64,000 nt of DNA from Rufibacter psychrotolerans (GTDB lineage Bacteria; Bacteroidota; Bacteroidia; Cytophagales; Hymenobacteraceae). The position numbers were made by a program, and so were the translations under genes. The notes under the pieces were generated by a model that ran no database searches, was not told where the DNA came from, and worked only from the letters and a program-made list of their open reading frames with translations. The stretch lies in contig NZ_JAFFJV010000001.1 in the NCBI RefSeq assembly GCF_016924645.1, forward strand, positions 496,001 to 560,000. The letters run 5' to 3'. Shown here one piece after another: positions 8,314 to 16,324 of the stretch. How positions within the stretch are numbered: the stretch's first letter is position 1; each line of letters opens with the position of its first letter.

Positions 8314-8367
8314 TTCAGATTTCCGGGGAGGAGTTTTTTCTGGACGTGCTCCCAGTGCAAATCACCC

Positions 8368-8403
8368 GTTTTAGGGCTACTTTCCAGAAAACAGCCCTAA
8401 AAC
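8368..8403. repeat. GTTTT/AAAAC hairpin family, copy with perfect arms
   Basis: GTTTTAGGGCT at 8368-8378 and AGCCCTAAAAC at 8393-8403 are perfect complements around the loop ACTTTCCAGAAAAC. It lies 5 bases past the stop of the prephenate dehydrogenase gene on the minus strand, where it could act as a terminator. Confidence 0.85.
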
Positions 8404-8407
8404 TGGA

Positions 8408-9280
8408 TTACTTCACCGGCGAGACTTGGGCAATACCATCCAGCACCGGCCTGATCTGGTTGGCCTGCTGCATCATCTGGTACAGCTGATCGGTCTCGCC
8501 GTTTAAGAGGTGCTGATGGAATTGCTGCAGGTGCTTAATGTACTCGGCCAGGGCGTGGCTCAGGAAATGGGCGTTCTGCTCAAAGATGGGCGCCCACATA
8601 TCGGGGGAGCTTTTGGCCAGACGCACCGTTGAGGCGAAACCCGAGCCTGCCAGCGTGAAGATGTTGCGCTCGTCTTTCTCCACGTCCAGCACGGTCAAGC
8701 CCAGTAGAAACGAGCTCACGTGCGAGAGGTGAGACACGTAGGCCACGTGCTTGTCGTGCTCCTCGGGCTGCATGTAAATGGTTTTGAGGCCCAGCAAAGA
8801 AAACAGTTCTTCGGCGGTAGAAAGGGCGTGCTCAGAAGAAAGCTCTTTCTCGCAGATGATGTTCATTTTGCCCTGGTACAAGCCTTCCAGTGCGGCGGTG
8901 GGCCCCGAGTATTCGGTACCGGCAATGGGGTGGGCAGCTACAAACTGGGCCCGGTGGCGGTGCTCGCGTACGGCCTCGCAGAGCAGGCTTTTGGTAGAAC
9001 CCAGGTCAATGACCACCGTTTGCGGCGGAACCATGTCCAACAGGGAAGGCAGCAGTTTCTGAATAGCCGATACCGGAATGGCCACCAGCATCACATCAGA
9101 CACGGCGGCGGCTTCTGCCAGCGGCAGGATGCGGTCTACAATGCCTAGTTCCAGGGCTTTGGCCGCGTTTTCGGGGTTTTGGTCCACGCCAATCAGTTCC
9201 TGCGCAAATCCTGCCTTTCTGATGTCTATAGCCGCCGAACCGCCAATAAGACCGGTTCCTATGATGGAGATGGTTTTCAT
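8408..9280 (-). CDS. tyrA: Prephenate dehydrogenase
   Basis: 290 residues, the usual length of a monofunctional enzyme. It oxidatively decarboxylates prephenate to 4-hydroxyphenylpyruvate with NAD(P), the committed step of tyrosine synthesis, in the cytoplasm. The N-terminal Rossmann fold starts at residue 4 with 'IIGTGLIGGSAA', an acidic residue follows strand 2 ('IGVDQNP'), and 'AAHPIAGTEYSGP' carries the conserved catalytic-loop His. The C-terminal half is the helical dimerisation domain. No chorismate mutase domain is fused. It stands alone on the minus strand between two strong hairpins, so it is probably its own transcript. Confidence 0.93.
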   Translation of the reverse strand: MKTISIIGTGLIGGSAAIDIRKAGFAQELIGVDQNPENAAKALELGIVDRILPLAEAAAVSDVMLVAIPVSAIQKLLPSLLDMVPPQTVVIDLGSTKSLLCEAVREHRHRAQFVAAHPIAGTEYSGPTAALEGLYQGKMNIICEKELSSEHALSTAEELFSLLGLKTIYMQPEEHDKHVAYVSHLSHVSSFLLGLTVLDVEKDERNIFTLAGSGFASTVRLAKSSPDMWAPIFEQNAHFLSHALAEYIKHLQQFHQHLLNGETDQLYQMMQQANQIRPVLDGIAQVSPVK

Positions 9281-9372
9281 GTATGTAAGCGTACTCTCAA
9301 GTAAAAGACGAAGGTACTACAACTTTTTAGATCGTCTTTCATGTAAGAGCGGCCTTTGCGGTGATGAAAATA

Positions 9373-9428
9373 GAAAGCTCCGGTTTCAGGGCTCTTTTCA
9401 GAAAAGTAGCCCTGAAACCGGAGCTTTC
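9373..9428. repeat. GTTTT/AAAAC hairpin family, extended 21-bp perfect arms
   Basis: Arms 9373-9393 and 9408-9428 are perfect complements over 21 bp, with core GGTTTCAGGGCT, and the 14-nt loop CTTTTCAGAAAAGT is itself nearly self-complementary. It lies 24 bases past the stop of the GNAT gene (minus strand), where TATTTTC follows it, so it probably terminates that transcript. Core T-to-C and A-to-G changes relative to other copies are paired. Confidence 0.9.
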
Positions 9429-9452
9429 CTCGGGAGCAGACGCACCGCTCTG

Positions 9453-9740
9453 CTAAATATCCACCATCAGTTCTTTGTACTCGGGGTGGCGTTTCACATA
9501 GGCTTCCACCACGGGGCAGGAGGCAATGAATTTGAGCTGGTTGCCTTTCACGTACTCCAGGGCGGTTTTCACCAGTTCATCGGCCAGGCCCTGGCCGCGG
9601 TGGTCTTCGGGCACGTAGGTGTAGTCCAGGTCCAGTTCTTCGTTGTCGGTGAGGGAGTAGGTGAGTTCGGCCTCTTCCTCGCCCAGCGCAATGTAGAACC
9701 TAAGATCGTCTTCGTCATGAATCACTTGCTGCTTGCTCAT
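9453..9740 (-). CDS. Small GNAT-type N-acetyltransferase (YjdJ/NATD1-like)
   Basis: 95 residues. 'DHRGQGLADELVKTALEYVK' at residues ~51-70 is the acetyl-CoA pyrophosphate-binding loop and helix, and 'CPVVEAYVKRHPEYKELM' at the C-terminus is typical of the short GCN5-related branch found in bacteria (YjdJ) and animals (NATD1). Such proteins are half the size of ordinary GNATs and their substrate is largely unknown. Start is the ATG giving MSKQQVIHDED. Monocistronic, followed by a strong hairpin. The acidic N-terminus ('HDEDD') is normal for this group. Confidence 0.85.
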   Translation of the reverse strand: MSKQQVIHDEDDLRFYIALGEEEAELTYSLTDNEELDLDYTYVPEDHRGQGLADELVKTALEYVKGNQLKFIASCPVVEAYVKRHPEYKELMVDI

Positions 9741-9916
9741 ATCGGTTAGCGTTAGGATTTCCTATACGGCGGAAGCGAGAGATGTGCCGAAAATCCGTAT
9801 TTTCTCCCGGGCGAAACGCCGGTGCGGGAGCAACAGAAAAGCGGAGGGGGCGGTAAAAGAAGCTGGCGCCGGGTCCTAAATTCCTGTTTAACCCTTCCCA
9901 CGCATAACAAGACGGT

Positions 9917-10873
9917 ATGAACTACATTGACCTCCTGCTTCTGTTTATTTTCCTGACCAACCTCTGGACGGGCTGGTACCGCGGCTTTTTGTACGGCGTG
10001 CTGGATTTTGTGCGCTGGGTAGGCAGCCTTTTCATAGGGCTCACTTTTTACCCCTACGTGGCCGAGTGGTTGCAGAAACTGGTAGACTGGAACGAGATGT
10101 GGCTCCTGCCGCTTTCTTTTTTCCTGGTGGCCATGGTGGCCAGCTTAGGCATTCAGGCACTTGCCGAGTGGGTACTTTCCAGGTTTCCCCGCCACATTCA
10201 GACGCATAAAGGCAACCAGGTGCTAGGGTTGTTGCCGGGTTTGCTGAACGGTTTTGTGACTGCCGCCATTGTGGTTTTCCTGCTCACGGCTTTCCCGCTG
10301 CCGGAGAACGTGCAAGACGAGGTGCAGGAGAGTGCCCTGGCCACCCGCATGGCGTCTTACACAGAAAAAGCCGAGATGGCGTTCGCGCCCATCTTTGAGA
10401 AAGCCGCCAATCGCACCATGCAGAAACTCACGGTAAACCCGGGCTCGCAGGAGATGATTGAGCTGCCGTACAAAGTAACCCGCATGAAGCCCCGGCCCGA
10501 TCTGGAGGCCGAGATGCTGGAACTGGTAAACCGGGAACGCGCCAAGGAAAACCTGGAGCCGCTGAGGGCAGATACGCTCCTCCGGGCCGTGGCCCGCCGT
10601 CATTCCGAAGACATGTTCCGCCGCGGTTATTTCTCCCACTACACCCCCGAGGGCTGGAGTCCTTTTGACCGTATCCGGAAAGCCCGCGTTCCGTTCCGCT
10701 TGGCCGGCGAGAATCTGGCGCTTGCCCCTACCTTAACCATCGCGCACGAAGGATTGATGAACTCACCGGGGCACCGGGCCAACATTCTGCGCGACCGGTT
10801 TGGCCGGGTAGGCATAGGTATTCTACAGGGCAGCGATAGGCGCCTGATGATCACCCAGAATTTCAGGAATTGA
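9917..10873 (+). CDS. CvpA-type membrane domain fused to an extracytoplasmic CAP/SCP domain
   Basis: 318 residues. Residues 1-~150 are CvpA-like: four hydrophobic spans starting 'MNYIDLLLLFIFLTNLWTGWYRGF', the Trp/Tyr/Arg-Gly pattern typical of CvpA. After a linker, residues ~195-318 are a CAP domain: 'LELVNRERAKENLEPL', 'ARRHSEDMFRRGYFSHYTPEG', 'AGENLAL' and 'HRANILRDRFGRVGIGI', with the His and Glu residues that line the CAP cavity. CvpA domains are linked to colicin V production and envelope functions; bacterial CAP domains are of unsettled activity. The fusion suggests an inner-membrane protein with a periplasmic CAP domain. It has its own promoter gap (9741-9916). Confidence 0.88.
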   Translation: MNYIDLLLLFIFLTNLWTGWYRGFLYGVLDFVRWVGSLFIGLTFYPYVAEWLQKLVDWNEMWLLPLSFFLVAMVASLGIQALAEWVLSRFPRHIQTHKGNQVLGLLPGLLNGFVTAAIVVFLLTAFPLPENVQDEVQESALATRMASYTEKAEMAFAPIFEKAANRTMQKLTVNPGSQEMIELPYKVTRMKPRPDLEAEMLELVNRERAKENLEPLRADTLLRAVARRHSEDMFRRGYFSHYTPEGWSPFDRIRKARVPFRLAGENLALAPTLTIAHEGLMNSPGHRANILRDRFGRVGIGILQGSDRRLMITQNFRN

Positions 10874-10907
10874 GTTTTAGGCCCGTTTTCCGCAAAGTGG
10901 GCAAAAA
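10874..10907. repeat. GTTTT/AAAAC hairpin family, weak copy
   Basis: GTTTTAGGCCCGTTTTC faces GTGGGCAAAAA directly after the stop codon of the CvpA-CAP gene; the arms pair with gaps. Confidence 0.5.
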
Positions 10908-11055
10908 GGGAAATGATCCTTGCCTAAAGTTGCATTTAGGAGATTAGTGCCTTATTATTGCACAAGTAGATCCACTTTTGAGCTGGCATCTGTTTAAAGG
11001 CATAATCCTTTCTGTGTTCTTTAGATGCTTTGGCCAGGATCACGTCTCATCAAGA

Positions 11056-11388
11056 ATGCTCCGTCTTCAGCCCTATATCGCTAGTTTTCTGCTTCTGCTC
11101 TTTTGCCAGGTAATGGTACCGGAGGCAGCGTTATTGGCGCTGCATGATCACGAGCATACCGAGGCGCATGATGAACAACTGCCCGATGCGGAGCATACCG
11201 TGGAGAAGGCGCACCAGCACTGTAAAGTCAAAGAATACGGCCCCACCGATCTTATCTCATTCCCTCGCTTAGAGGTTCCGTTTACAGCACCCCCAATCAG
11301 TACCCGAATTTCAGGCTTTACCTTCGCCTGGAAGTTTACCTATCCCAACAACATAGATCTCCGGGGACCTCCCCAACGCATCTCCTAA
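11056..11388 (+). CDS. Small exported His-rich protein, possible metal-associated accessory
   Basis: 110 residues from the ATG at 11056 (MLRLQPYIASFLLLLF); an upstream TTG at 10978 is possible but would bury the signal sequence. A hydrophobic N-terminus of ~20 residues is followed by a His/acidic stretch ('LHDHEHTEAHDEQ', 'HTVEKAHQHC') and a C-terminus ending 'LRGPPQRIS'. Short proteins with a His cluster, an H-x-H-C motif and a terminal RGPP are often found beside Bacteroidota TonB receptors; I recall the pattern but cannot name the family for certain. The His and Cys suggest Zn, Cu or Fe binding. A TonB receptor of siderophore type lies two genes downstream on the same strand. Confidence 0.7.
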   Translation: MLRLQPYIASFLLLLFCQVMVPEAALLALHDHEHTEAHDEQLPDAEHTVEKAHQHCKVKEYGPTDLISFPRLEVPFTAPPISTRISGFTFAWKFTYPNNIDLRGPPQRIS

Positions 11389-11733
11389 ACCCAGGCACTC
11401 GCCTGCTTTCACCCTTTTCTTGGCTTTTTACCTACTGCTTTTGCCTGTGCCGGAGCAGTGTGTACTGACACGTCTTGTTTTTTCGTGCCGTGAAAAGCCG
11501 TCTCTGCGCGGGAATACCTTTTAGTGTTTCTCGCCCAGAAATGGGATTAGCGGGTCTTTTCTGAACCAGGAAAAGCCTGACCGGCAGCTTGTGCCCTTTC
11601 TTCTGTTTTGCAGCTTCTGGCGCTTACCGTCCTGGTAAGTCATGCCCCTGCATTCCTTTTTGATTTTAGAAAAGCAGACGCGCGTGGCTACTCAAAGCCC
11701 GGCATTGTCTACCGTTTACGATTTGAGTTTCTT
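11389..11733. other. 345-bp gene-free stretch before the M14-type hydrolase
   Basis: No convincing coding sequence, no long inverted repeat and no riboswitch core that I can recognise (in particular no cobalamin-box-like motif). The in-frame extension of the next gene to a TTG-type start at 11608 is treated as untranslated because the ATG at 11734 begins a perfect signal peptide. Confidence 0.6.
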
Positions 11734-12777
11734 ATGAGAAATCTACCTCTTCTATTCTTCTTCTTTTTCACATTCCACCTATCCGCCCATGCCCAGGTAA
11801 AAGCATTCCAGTTCCAGGGCGAAAAGATAAAACCAGGCTCAAAACAGAGCTTTCTGTTGCCCGTCATCACGGCGCAGGACAGCACGGTTATTCCGGTTAC
11901 GGTTTTCCACGGAGTTAAAAAAGGACCCGTTCTGGGCATCACGGCCGGGGTGCACGGGCTGGAATACGCGCCCATCATGGCTGCCCAGAAGCTAAGCAAA
12001 CAGTTAGACCCGGCGCAGATGAGCGGCACCGTCATTCTGGTGCACATGGCCAATGTGCCGGCTTTTCTGAACCGCAGTCTGCGGGTAAATCCTTTGGATG
12101 GAAAGAACCTGAACCGCGTTTTCCCCGGCAAAAAAGAAGGCACCAGCTCTGAGAGAATTGCCTGGATTATCTCCAATGACATCATCGCCCGCTGTGATTA
12201 CTTTATTGACGTGCACGACGGCGATGCCAACGGGGACCTGCGCCCGTATTCCGGCTACTACAATTACTTCAACATGCCCGAGGTCTCGGAGAAAGCCCGT
12301 CACATGGCCCTTAGCTTAGGCTTTGATTTCATTGTGCAGTTCGGGAATGAACAGGCGTTAACCGAAGCTTCCATCTACTGTTCCCGGGAGGCCACCAAGC
12401 GCAACATTCCGGCCGTGGACATTGAGTGCGGCCGCATGGGGATGGTAGAGGAAGAAACGGTGCAGCAGGTGTTGGCTGCCCTGAATAGCCTCATGCGCCA
12501 CCTGACCATTCTGGAAGGAAAGCCCAACACGGTGCTCCATCCGGTGATGGTGGGCCAACGCACCACTGTGGAAAGCAAGCACACCGGCTTTTTCTACAGT
12601 GATCTTACCAGCGGCGATTACGTGAAAAAGGGTATGCGGCTAGGCTACACCACCGACCTTTTCGGGAACCACCTGGCCGATGTGTTCTGCCCTGTAGACG
12701 GCGTCATTCTCTACAAGATCTTCAATCCGCCGGTAAAGGCGGGCGACGGCCTTTTCAACATCGGGCACATCCAGTAA
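11734..12777 (+). CDS. Exported succinylglutamate desuccinylase/aspartoacylase-family (M14) hydrolase
   Basis: 347 residues with signal peptide MRNLPLLFFFFFTFHLSAHAQ. The M14-type zinc site is visible: 'GVHGLEYAP' gives H-x-x-E and 'IDVHDGD' the third ligand His; 'NLNRVFPGK' carries the substrate-binding Asn-Arg pair found in AspA/AstE enzymes. The C-terminal ~70 residues form a lipoyl-like beta domain ('VKKGMRLGYTTDLFGN', 'SPVDG'-type turn 'CPVDGVI'). The family cleaves N-acyl amino acids or related amides. Being periplasmic and next to a siderophore-type receptor, it may process an imported chelator or peptide; that is inference. It is followed 72 bases later by the receptor. Confidence 0.85.
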   Translation: MRNLPLLFFFFFTFHLSAHAQVKAFQFQGEKIKPGSKQSFLLPVITAQDSTVIPVTVFHGVKKGPVLGITAGVHGLEYAPIMAAQKLSKQLDPAQMSGTVILVHMANVPAFLNRSLRVNPLDGKNLNRVFPGKKEGTSSERIAWIISNDIIARCDYFIDVHDGDANGDLRPYSGYYNYFNMPEVSEKARHMALSLGFDFIVQFGNEQALTEASIYCSREATKRNIPAVDIECGRMGMVEEETVQQVLAALNSLMRHLTILEGKPNTVLHPVMVGQRTTVESKHTGFFYSDLTSGDYVKKGMRLGYTTDLFGNHLADVFCPVDGVILYKIFNPPVKAGDGLFNIGHIQ

Positions 12778-12796
12778 TCATTTCAAGAAACCCGCA

Positions 12797-12830
12797 CAAG
12801 CCAGGCGCAGGCAACCACTCTGCCGGCTTG
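12797..12830 (+). promoter_or_regulatory. Weak hairpin between hydrolase and receptor genes
   Basis: CAAGCC...GCAG pairs with CTGC...GGCTTG across an asymmetric internal loop. There is no T-run after it, so read-through into the receptor gene is likely. Confidence 0.35.
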
Positions 12831-12849
12831 CTGCTATCCCTCTCTCTAC

Positions 12850-15285
12850 ATGAAAAAGTACTTATTTTTGATAGTACTGGCGTTGTGCCAGCTACATGCC
12901 TTTGCCCAGACCGAAGGCCACATTACGGGAACCGTGAAAAACAGCCGGGGCGAGCCGCTGGAAGGGTTCACGGTCACCCTGAAAGAGAACAACGCCTTTG
13001 CGACCATCACCGCGGCCGATGGTTCTTTCCACCTCCATCATGTTCCTTTCGGTACGTACAGTTTGTTGGCGCTGGGCATGGGTCACGCCACCGAGTCCCG
13101 CACCATCACCATCTCCGGTAATAACCCTGAAGTGGTGGTGGCTTTTGCCTTGAAGCAGAATTCCCAGGCTTTGCAGGAAGTGGAGGTTCTGGGCCGGAAA
13201 GAGACTACCTATAAAAGCGAGTACAGCTTCATTGGCACCAAGACGGCCACGTTGGTGATGGACGTGCCGCAGACCATTTCCACGGTCACCAAAGAGCTCA
13301 TTGAAGACCAGCAGGCCTTTACCCTGAACGACGTGGTGAAGAACGTGGCGGGCGTAAACCAATACTCCAGCTATGATGACCTCACGGTGCGCGGCTTTAG
13401 GAACGGCTACGAAAGCGGTTTTCGGTTGGTGAACGGACTGCGCTCCGGCTATAGTTTTGGAAACGGGTTTTTCAGGGTGCCCCTTACGGTGAACCTGGAG
13501 CGCGTGGAAGTACTGAAAGGTCCGGGCGCGGCACTGTTCGGGGACATCAACCCGGGCGGCACCATCAACATGGTGACTAAGAAACCGCTGGAGGAAGACC
13601 GGAAGGCGGTAAGTTTCAGCGTGGGTAGTTTCCAGACCATGCGCGCTACGCTGGATTTTACCGGTGCCTTGAACGAAGACAAAACCTTGTTGTACCGCCT
13701 GAACGTGGGGTACGAGAACACCAAAACGTTCCGGGACGTGAACGATAGGGCCTCCTTCATCATTGCGCCAACCGTTACGTTCCGGCCCACCGCAAACACC
13801 ACGTTAAATGCCGAGTTGGTGTTCAGCCACTTCAACGGGTACTTGGACCGGGGTTTGCCCATCCAGGGCGGAGACTTGTTCGCCTTGCCGTTTACCTTTA
13901 CCGTGAGCCAGCCCAACGACCACTTCCGGGTAACCGACCTGTCGTTGAACGCCTCCCTGAACCATAGATTCTCTGATCGGCTTTCGTTCAACCTGGCCTA
14001 CATGAAGTTTGCCTACGCAGAAGACCTGAAAGAGCACCGCACGCTCAACACCTTCGCCGATGCGCCGCATAACACGGTCATGAACCTGCGGTACTTTGAA
14101 CGCAGGGCCAAAGAGTACACCGATAACCTCTCGGGCTACTTTGCCTACACCGCCAACACCGGATCTGTTAGTCACAAACTGGTAGTTGGGCTGGACTACG
14201 TGAAGTTTGACACCGACCCGAACAGCACCATGTTTGAGTCCCGCGAGCAACTGGTGAACGAACAAAAAGTGCCGCTGACCTTAGACCTGAAGAACCCCGT
14301 CTACGAGATCAAGGAAACCAGCAACTACATCCGTCGGCCGCTGCCGCAGTTCTTCATTGACTACATCAACTCAGTGTACCACACCACGGGCGTGTACGTG
14401 CAGGACCAACTAGACCTGACCTCAAGGTTGGGCGTGCTTCTGGGCCTGCGGTACGAGATGTTCCGCGATGAGCGGGATTACGGCACCGGCGAGGAAAGCG
14501 TGAAGCAGAACATATTGTTACCGCGGGTGGGGCTGACTTATGAGCTGCTGGGCAACCTGAACTACTTCGCCAGTTACAGCCAGGGCTTTAAGCCCGTGAA
14601 TCCGCAGTTTATCAAGTTCCCGGAGCGCTACGGAAGCGATGCACCCTTCAGCCATGAGGAAAGCTACCAGCTGGAAACCGGGCTGAAAGGCGAGTTCTTC
14701 CAGAAAGCGCTATTTGCTACCATCTCGCTGTACCAGATTGAGAAACGCCACACGCTGGTGAACACCGGCACCGTAGATGAAGCCGGGAACCCCGTGTACC
14801 GCCAGAACGGCAAAGCCCGCTCCCAGGGTGTGGAAGCAGAAGTGACCGGGAATGTGTTGCCCAACTTCAGCCTGAACGCCAACTACGCCTTCAACCACAC
14901 TGAGATTTTGGTGGCCTCCATCGCCGCCGAGAACGGAATGGTAGCCGCCAACGCCCCCAAACACACCGCCGGACTCTGGGCCAAATACACCTTTACTTCT
15001 CCCGTGCTCAACGGACTAGGCCTGGCAGTAGGCGGAAACCACGTGAGCCGCCGCCGCATGGAAGTACAGGTGAACGCTGTGAACACCGGCGAACTCATCT
15101 GGGATTACTGGCCCAGCTACACCGTTGCCAACGCCGCCCTGTTCTACCAGGTGAACAAATTCAAACTCAGCCTGAACCTGAACAACCTGCTAAACAAGCG
15201 CTACTTCGTGGGCGGCTACGACTACTTCCGAGCCAGCCCCGGCGCCCCCCGAAATTTCATCGCCACGGTAGGGTATACCATTTAA
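12850..15285 (+). CDS. TonB-dependent siderophore-type outer-membrane receptor
   Basis: 811 residues with signal peptide MKKYLFLIVLALCQLHAFAQ. Residues ~25-105 are a carboxypeptidase-regulatory-like beta domain ('GTVKNSRGEPLEGFTVTLKE'). 'LQEVEVLGRKE' at ~107-117 is the TonB-box region. The plug follows with 'VPQTISTVTKELI', 'LNDVVKNVAGVN', 'VRGF' and 'ERVEVLKGPGAALFG', the signature of ferric-siderophore receptors (FhuA/FecA-like) rather than SusC. The barrel ends 'YFRASPGAPRNFIATVGYTI'; 'GAPRNF' is typical of this group. It should import an iron- or other metal-chelate using TonB energy. Neighbours (His-rich protein, M14-type hydrolase, ABC exporter) support a metal-related locus, but the ligand cannot be read from sequence. 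Confidence 0.92.
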   Translation: MKKYLFLIVLALCQLHAFAQTEGHITGTVKNSRGEPLEGFTVTLKENNAFATITAADGSFHLHHVPFGTYSLLALGMGHATESRTITISGNNPEVVVAFALKQNSQALQEVEVLGRKETTYKSEYSFIGTKTATLVMDVPQTISTVTKELIEDQQAFTLNDVVKNVAGVNQYSSYDDLTVRGFRNGYESGFRLVNGLRSGYSFGNGFFRVPLTVNLERVEVLKGPGAALFGDINPGGTINMVTKKPLEEDRKAVSFSVGSFQTMRATLDFTGALNEDKTLLYRLNVGYENTKTFRDVNDRASFIIAPTVTFRPTANTTLNAELVFSHFNGYLDRGLPIQGGDLFALPFTFTVSQPNDHFRVTDLSLNASLNHRFSDRLSFNLAYMKFAYAEDLKEHRTLNTFADAPHNTVMNLRYFERRAKEYTDNLSGYFAYTANTGSVSHKLVVGLDYVKFDTDPNSTMFESREQLVNEQKVPLTLDLKNPVYEIKETSNYIRRPLPQFFIDYINSVYHTTGVYVQDQLDLTSRLGVLLGLRYEMFRDERDYGTGEESVKQNILLPRVGLTYELLGNLNYFASYSQGFKPVNPQFIKFPERYGSDAPFSHEESYQLETGLKGEFFQKALFATISLYQIEKRHTLVNTGTVDEAGNPVYRQNGKARSQGVEAEVTGNVLPNFSLNANYAFNHTEILVASIAAENGMVAANAPKHTAGLWAKYTFTSPVLNGLGLAVGGNHVSRRRMEVQVNAVNTGELIWDYWPSYTVANAALFYQVNKFKLSLNLNNLLNKRYFVGGYDYFRASPGAPRNFIATVGYTI

Positions 15286-15611
15286 TGTAATGCGAAGAAG
15301 TAGAGGTGTGTTTAGCCGCTGCTTTTGAGAAATCAGGCCGAAAACATGTAAGGCTTCTACTAAGCGCAGACTCTCCCCTTGAGGGGAGATAAAGAGGGGT
15401 GTTTACAAAGGAGGTCAAATATTGCTGATTTCAAAGGAGGTCCCACTATGGCGCGGAAGTTACTTCCGTGACTTACAAAACAGCTGAGCAAGGCACGGAA
15501 GTAACTTCCGCGCCATAGCAGGGAAAGGTCTCTTCTCGTTTCCATCACATTTATCCCAAAACAACCCCAAAACAAAAAGCAATCATCAACTGACAATTGA
15601 CAATGATCCAT
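15286..15611. other. Gene-free stretch of about 320 bp holding a repeat
   Basis: Holds a weak GTTTT/AAAAC hairpin around 15308-15345 and the 25-bp inverted repeat at 15446-15518. No coding frame is supported. The last 20 bases provide the start region of the ATPase gene. Confidence 0.7.
15446..15518. repeat. TGGCGCGGAAGT inverted repeat, copy 1
   Basis: Arms 15446-15470 and 15494-15518 are perfect 25-bp complements (starting CTATGGCGCGGAAG), spacer 23 nt. Each arm contains the small palindrome GGAAGT-T-ACTTCC. A second copy is at 19201-19272 and a decayed half at 29007-29029. Confidence 0.9.
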
Positions 15612-16322
15612 ATGGAATTTGCCTTAGAAGCAAGACAACTCAAGAAACAGTACCAGGACAAACTGGCGCTGAAAGGCCTGAACCTGCAGATTGAACCCGG
15701 GGAGATTTTCTGCCTGCTGGGCCAGAACGGGGCTGGTAAGTCTACCACCATTAACCTGTTCTTAGGCTTTATCACACCTACTTCAGGGGCGGCGTACATC
15801 AACGGGCTGGAAGTGGCCACCAATCAACTCAAGGTAAAAGAGTACCTGGCCTACATCCCCGAGAACGTGATGCTGTACCCCAATCTCACGGGACTGGAGA
15901 ACCTGGCTTTGTTCAGCAGCCTGGCCGGTTTTGACTATAGCCCCGAGAGCCTGATGCAGTACCTGATAGAGGCGGGGCTACCTTCTGAGGCAGCTACGCG
16001 TAAAGTGGGGGCTTATTCCAAGGGGATGCGCCAGAAGGTGGGTATTGCCATTGCGGTGGCGAAACGCGCCAAAGTGCTGCTGCTGGATGAGCCTACCTCG
16101 GGCCTGGACCCCAAAGCCAGCAATGAGTTCTCTGACCTGCTGCTGAAATTGAGCAGTCAGGGCACCGCCATTTTCATGGCTACGCATGACATTTTCCGGG
16201 CAAAAGAAGTGGGTACCCGCGTGGGCATCATGCACGAAGGCGAACTGGTGGATGTGCTAAGCACCGCCGACCTGAACGCCAACGAACTGGAGAATTTGTA
16301 CCTCAACTACATGCACGCATAA
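15612..16322 (+). CDS. ABC transporter ATP-binding protein
   Basis: 236 residues; ATG 15612 begins MEFALEARQLKKQY, with ATG 15603 as an equally possible start. It has Walker A 'GQNGAGKST', signature 'YSKGMRQKV', Walker B 'VLLLDEPTSGLD' and switch His in 'MATHD'. Sequence style matches ATPases of ABC-2 exporters (drug, lipid or NosF-type). It powers the two permeases that follow at gaps of 2 and 3 bases, so the three form one operon. The upstream receptor gene may belong to the same functional unit but is separated by a repeat-filled 300-bp gap. Confidence 0.92.
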   Translation: MEFALEARQLKKQYQDKLALKGLNLQIEPGEIFCLLGQNGAGKSTTINLFLGFITPTSGAAYINGLEVATNQLKVKEYLAYIPENVMLYPNLTGLENLALFSSLAGFDYSPESLMQYLIEAGLPSEAATRKVGAYSKGMRQKVGIAIAVAKRAKVLLLDEPTSGLDPKASNEFSDLLLKLSSQGTAIFMATHDIFRAKEVGTRVGIMHEGELVDVLSTADLNANELENLYLNYMHA

Positions 16323-16324
16323 AG

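Noticed and set aside
11389..11733. Cobalamin or other riboswitch ahead of the receptor locus
   Set aside because: No conserved riboswitch core was seen; the region gives no stable multi-branched fold by eye.
15571..15602. TTG at 15597 as start of the ABC ATPase
   Set aside because: The added residues are not part of the ABC fold and the ATG at 15603 or 15612 is better placed.
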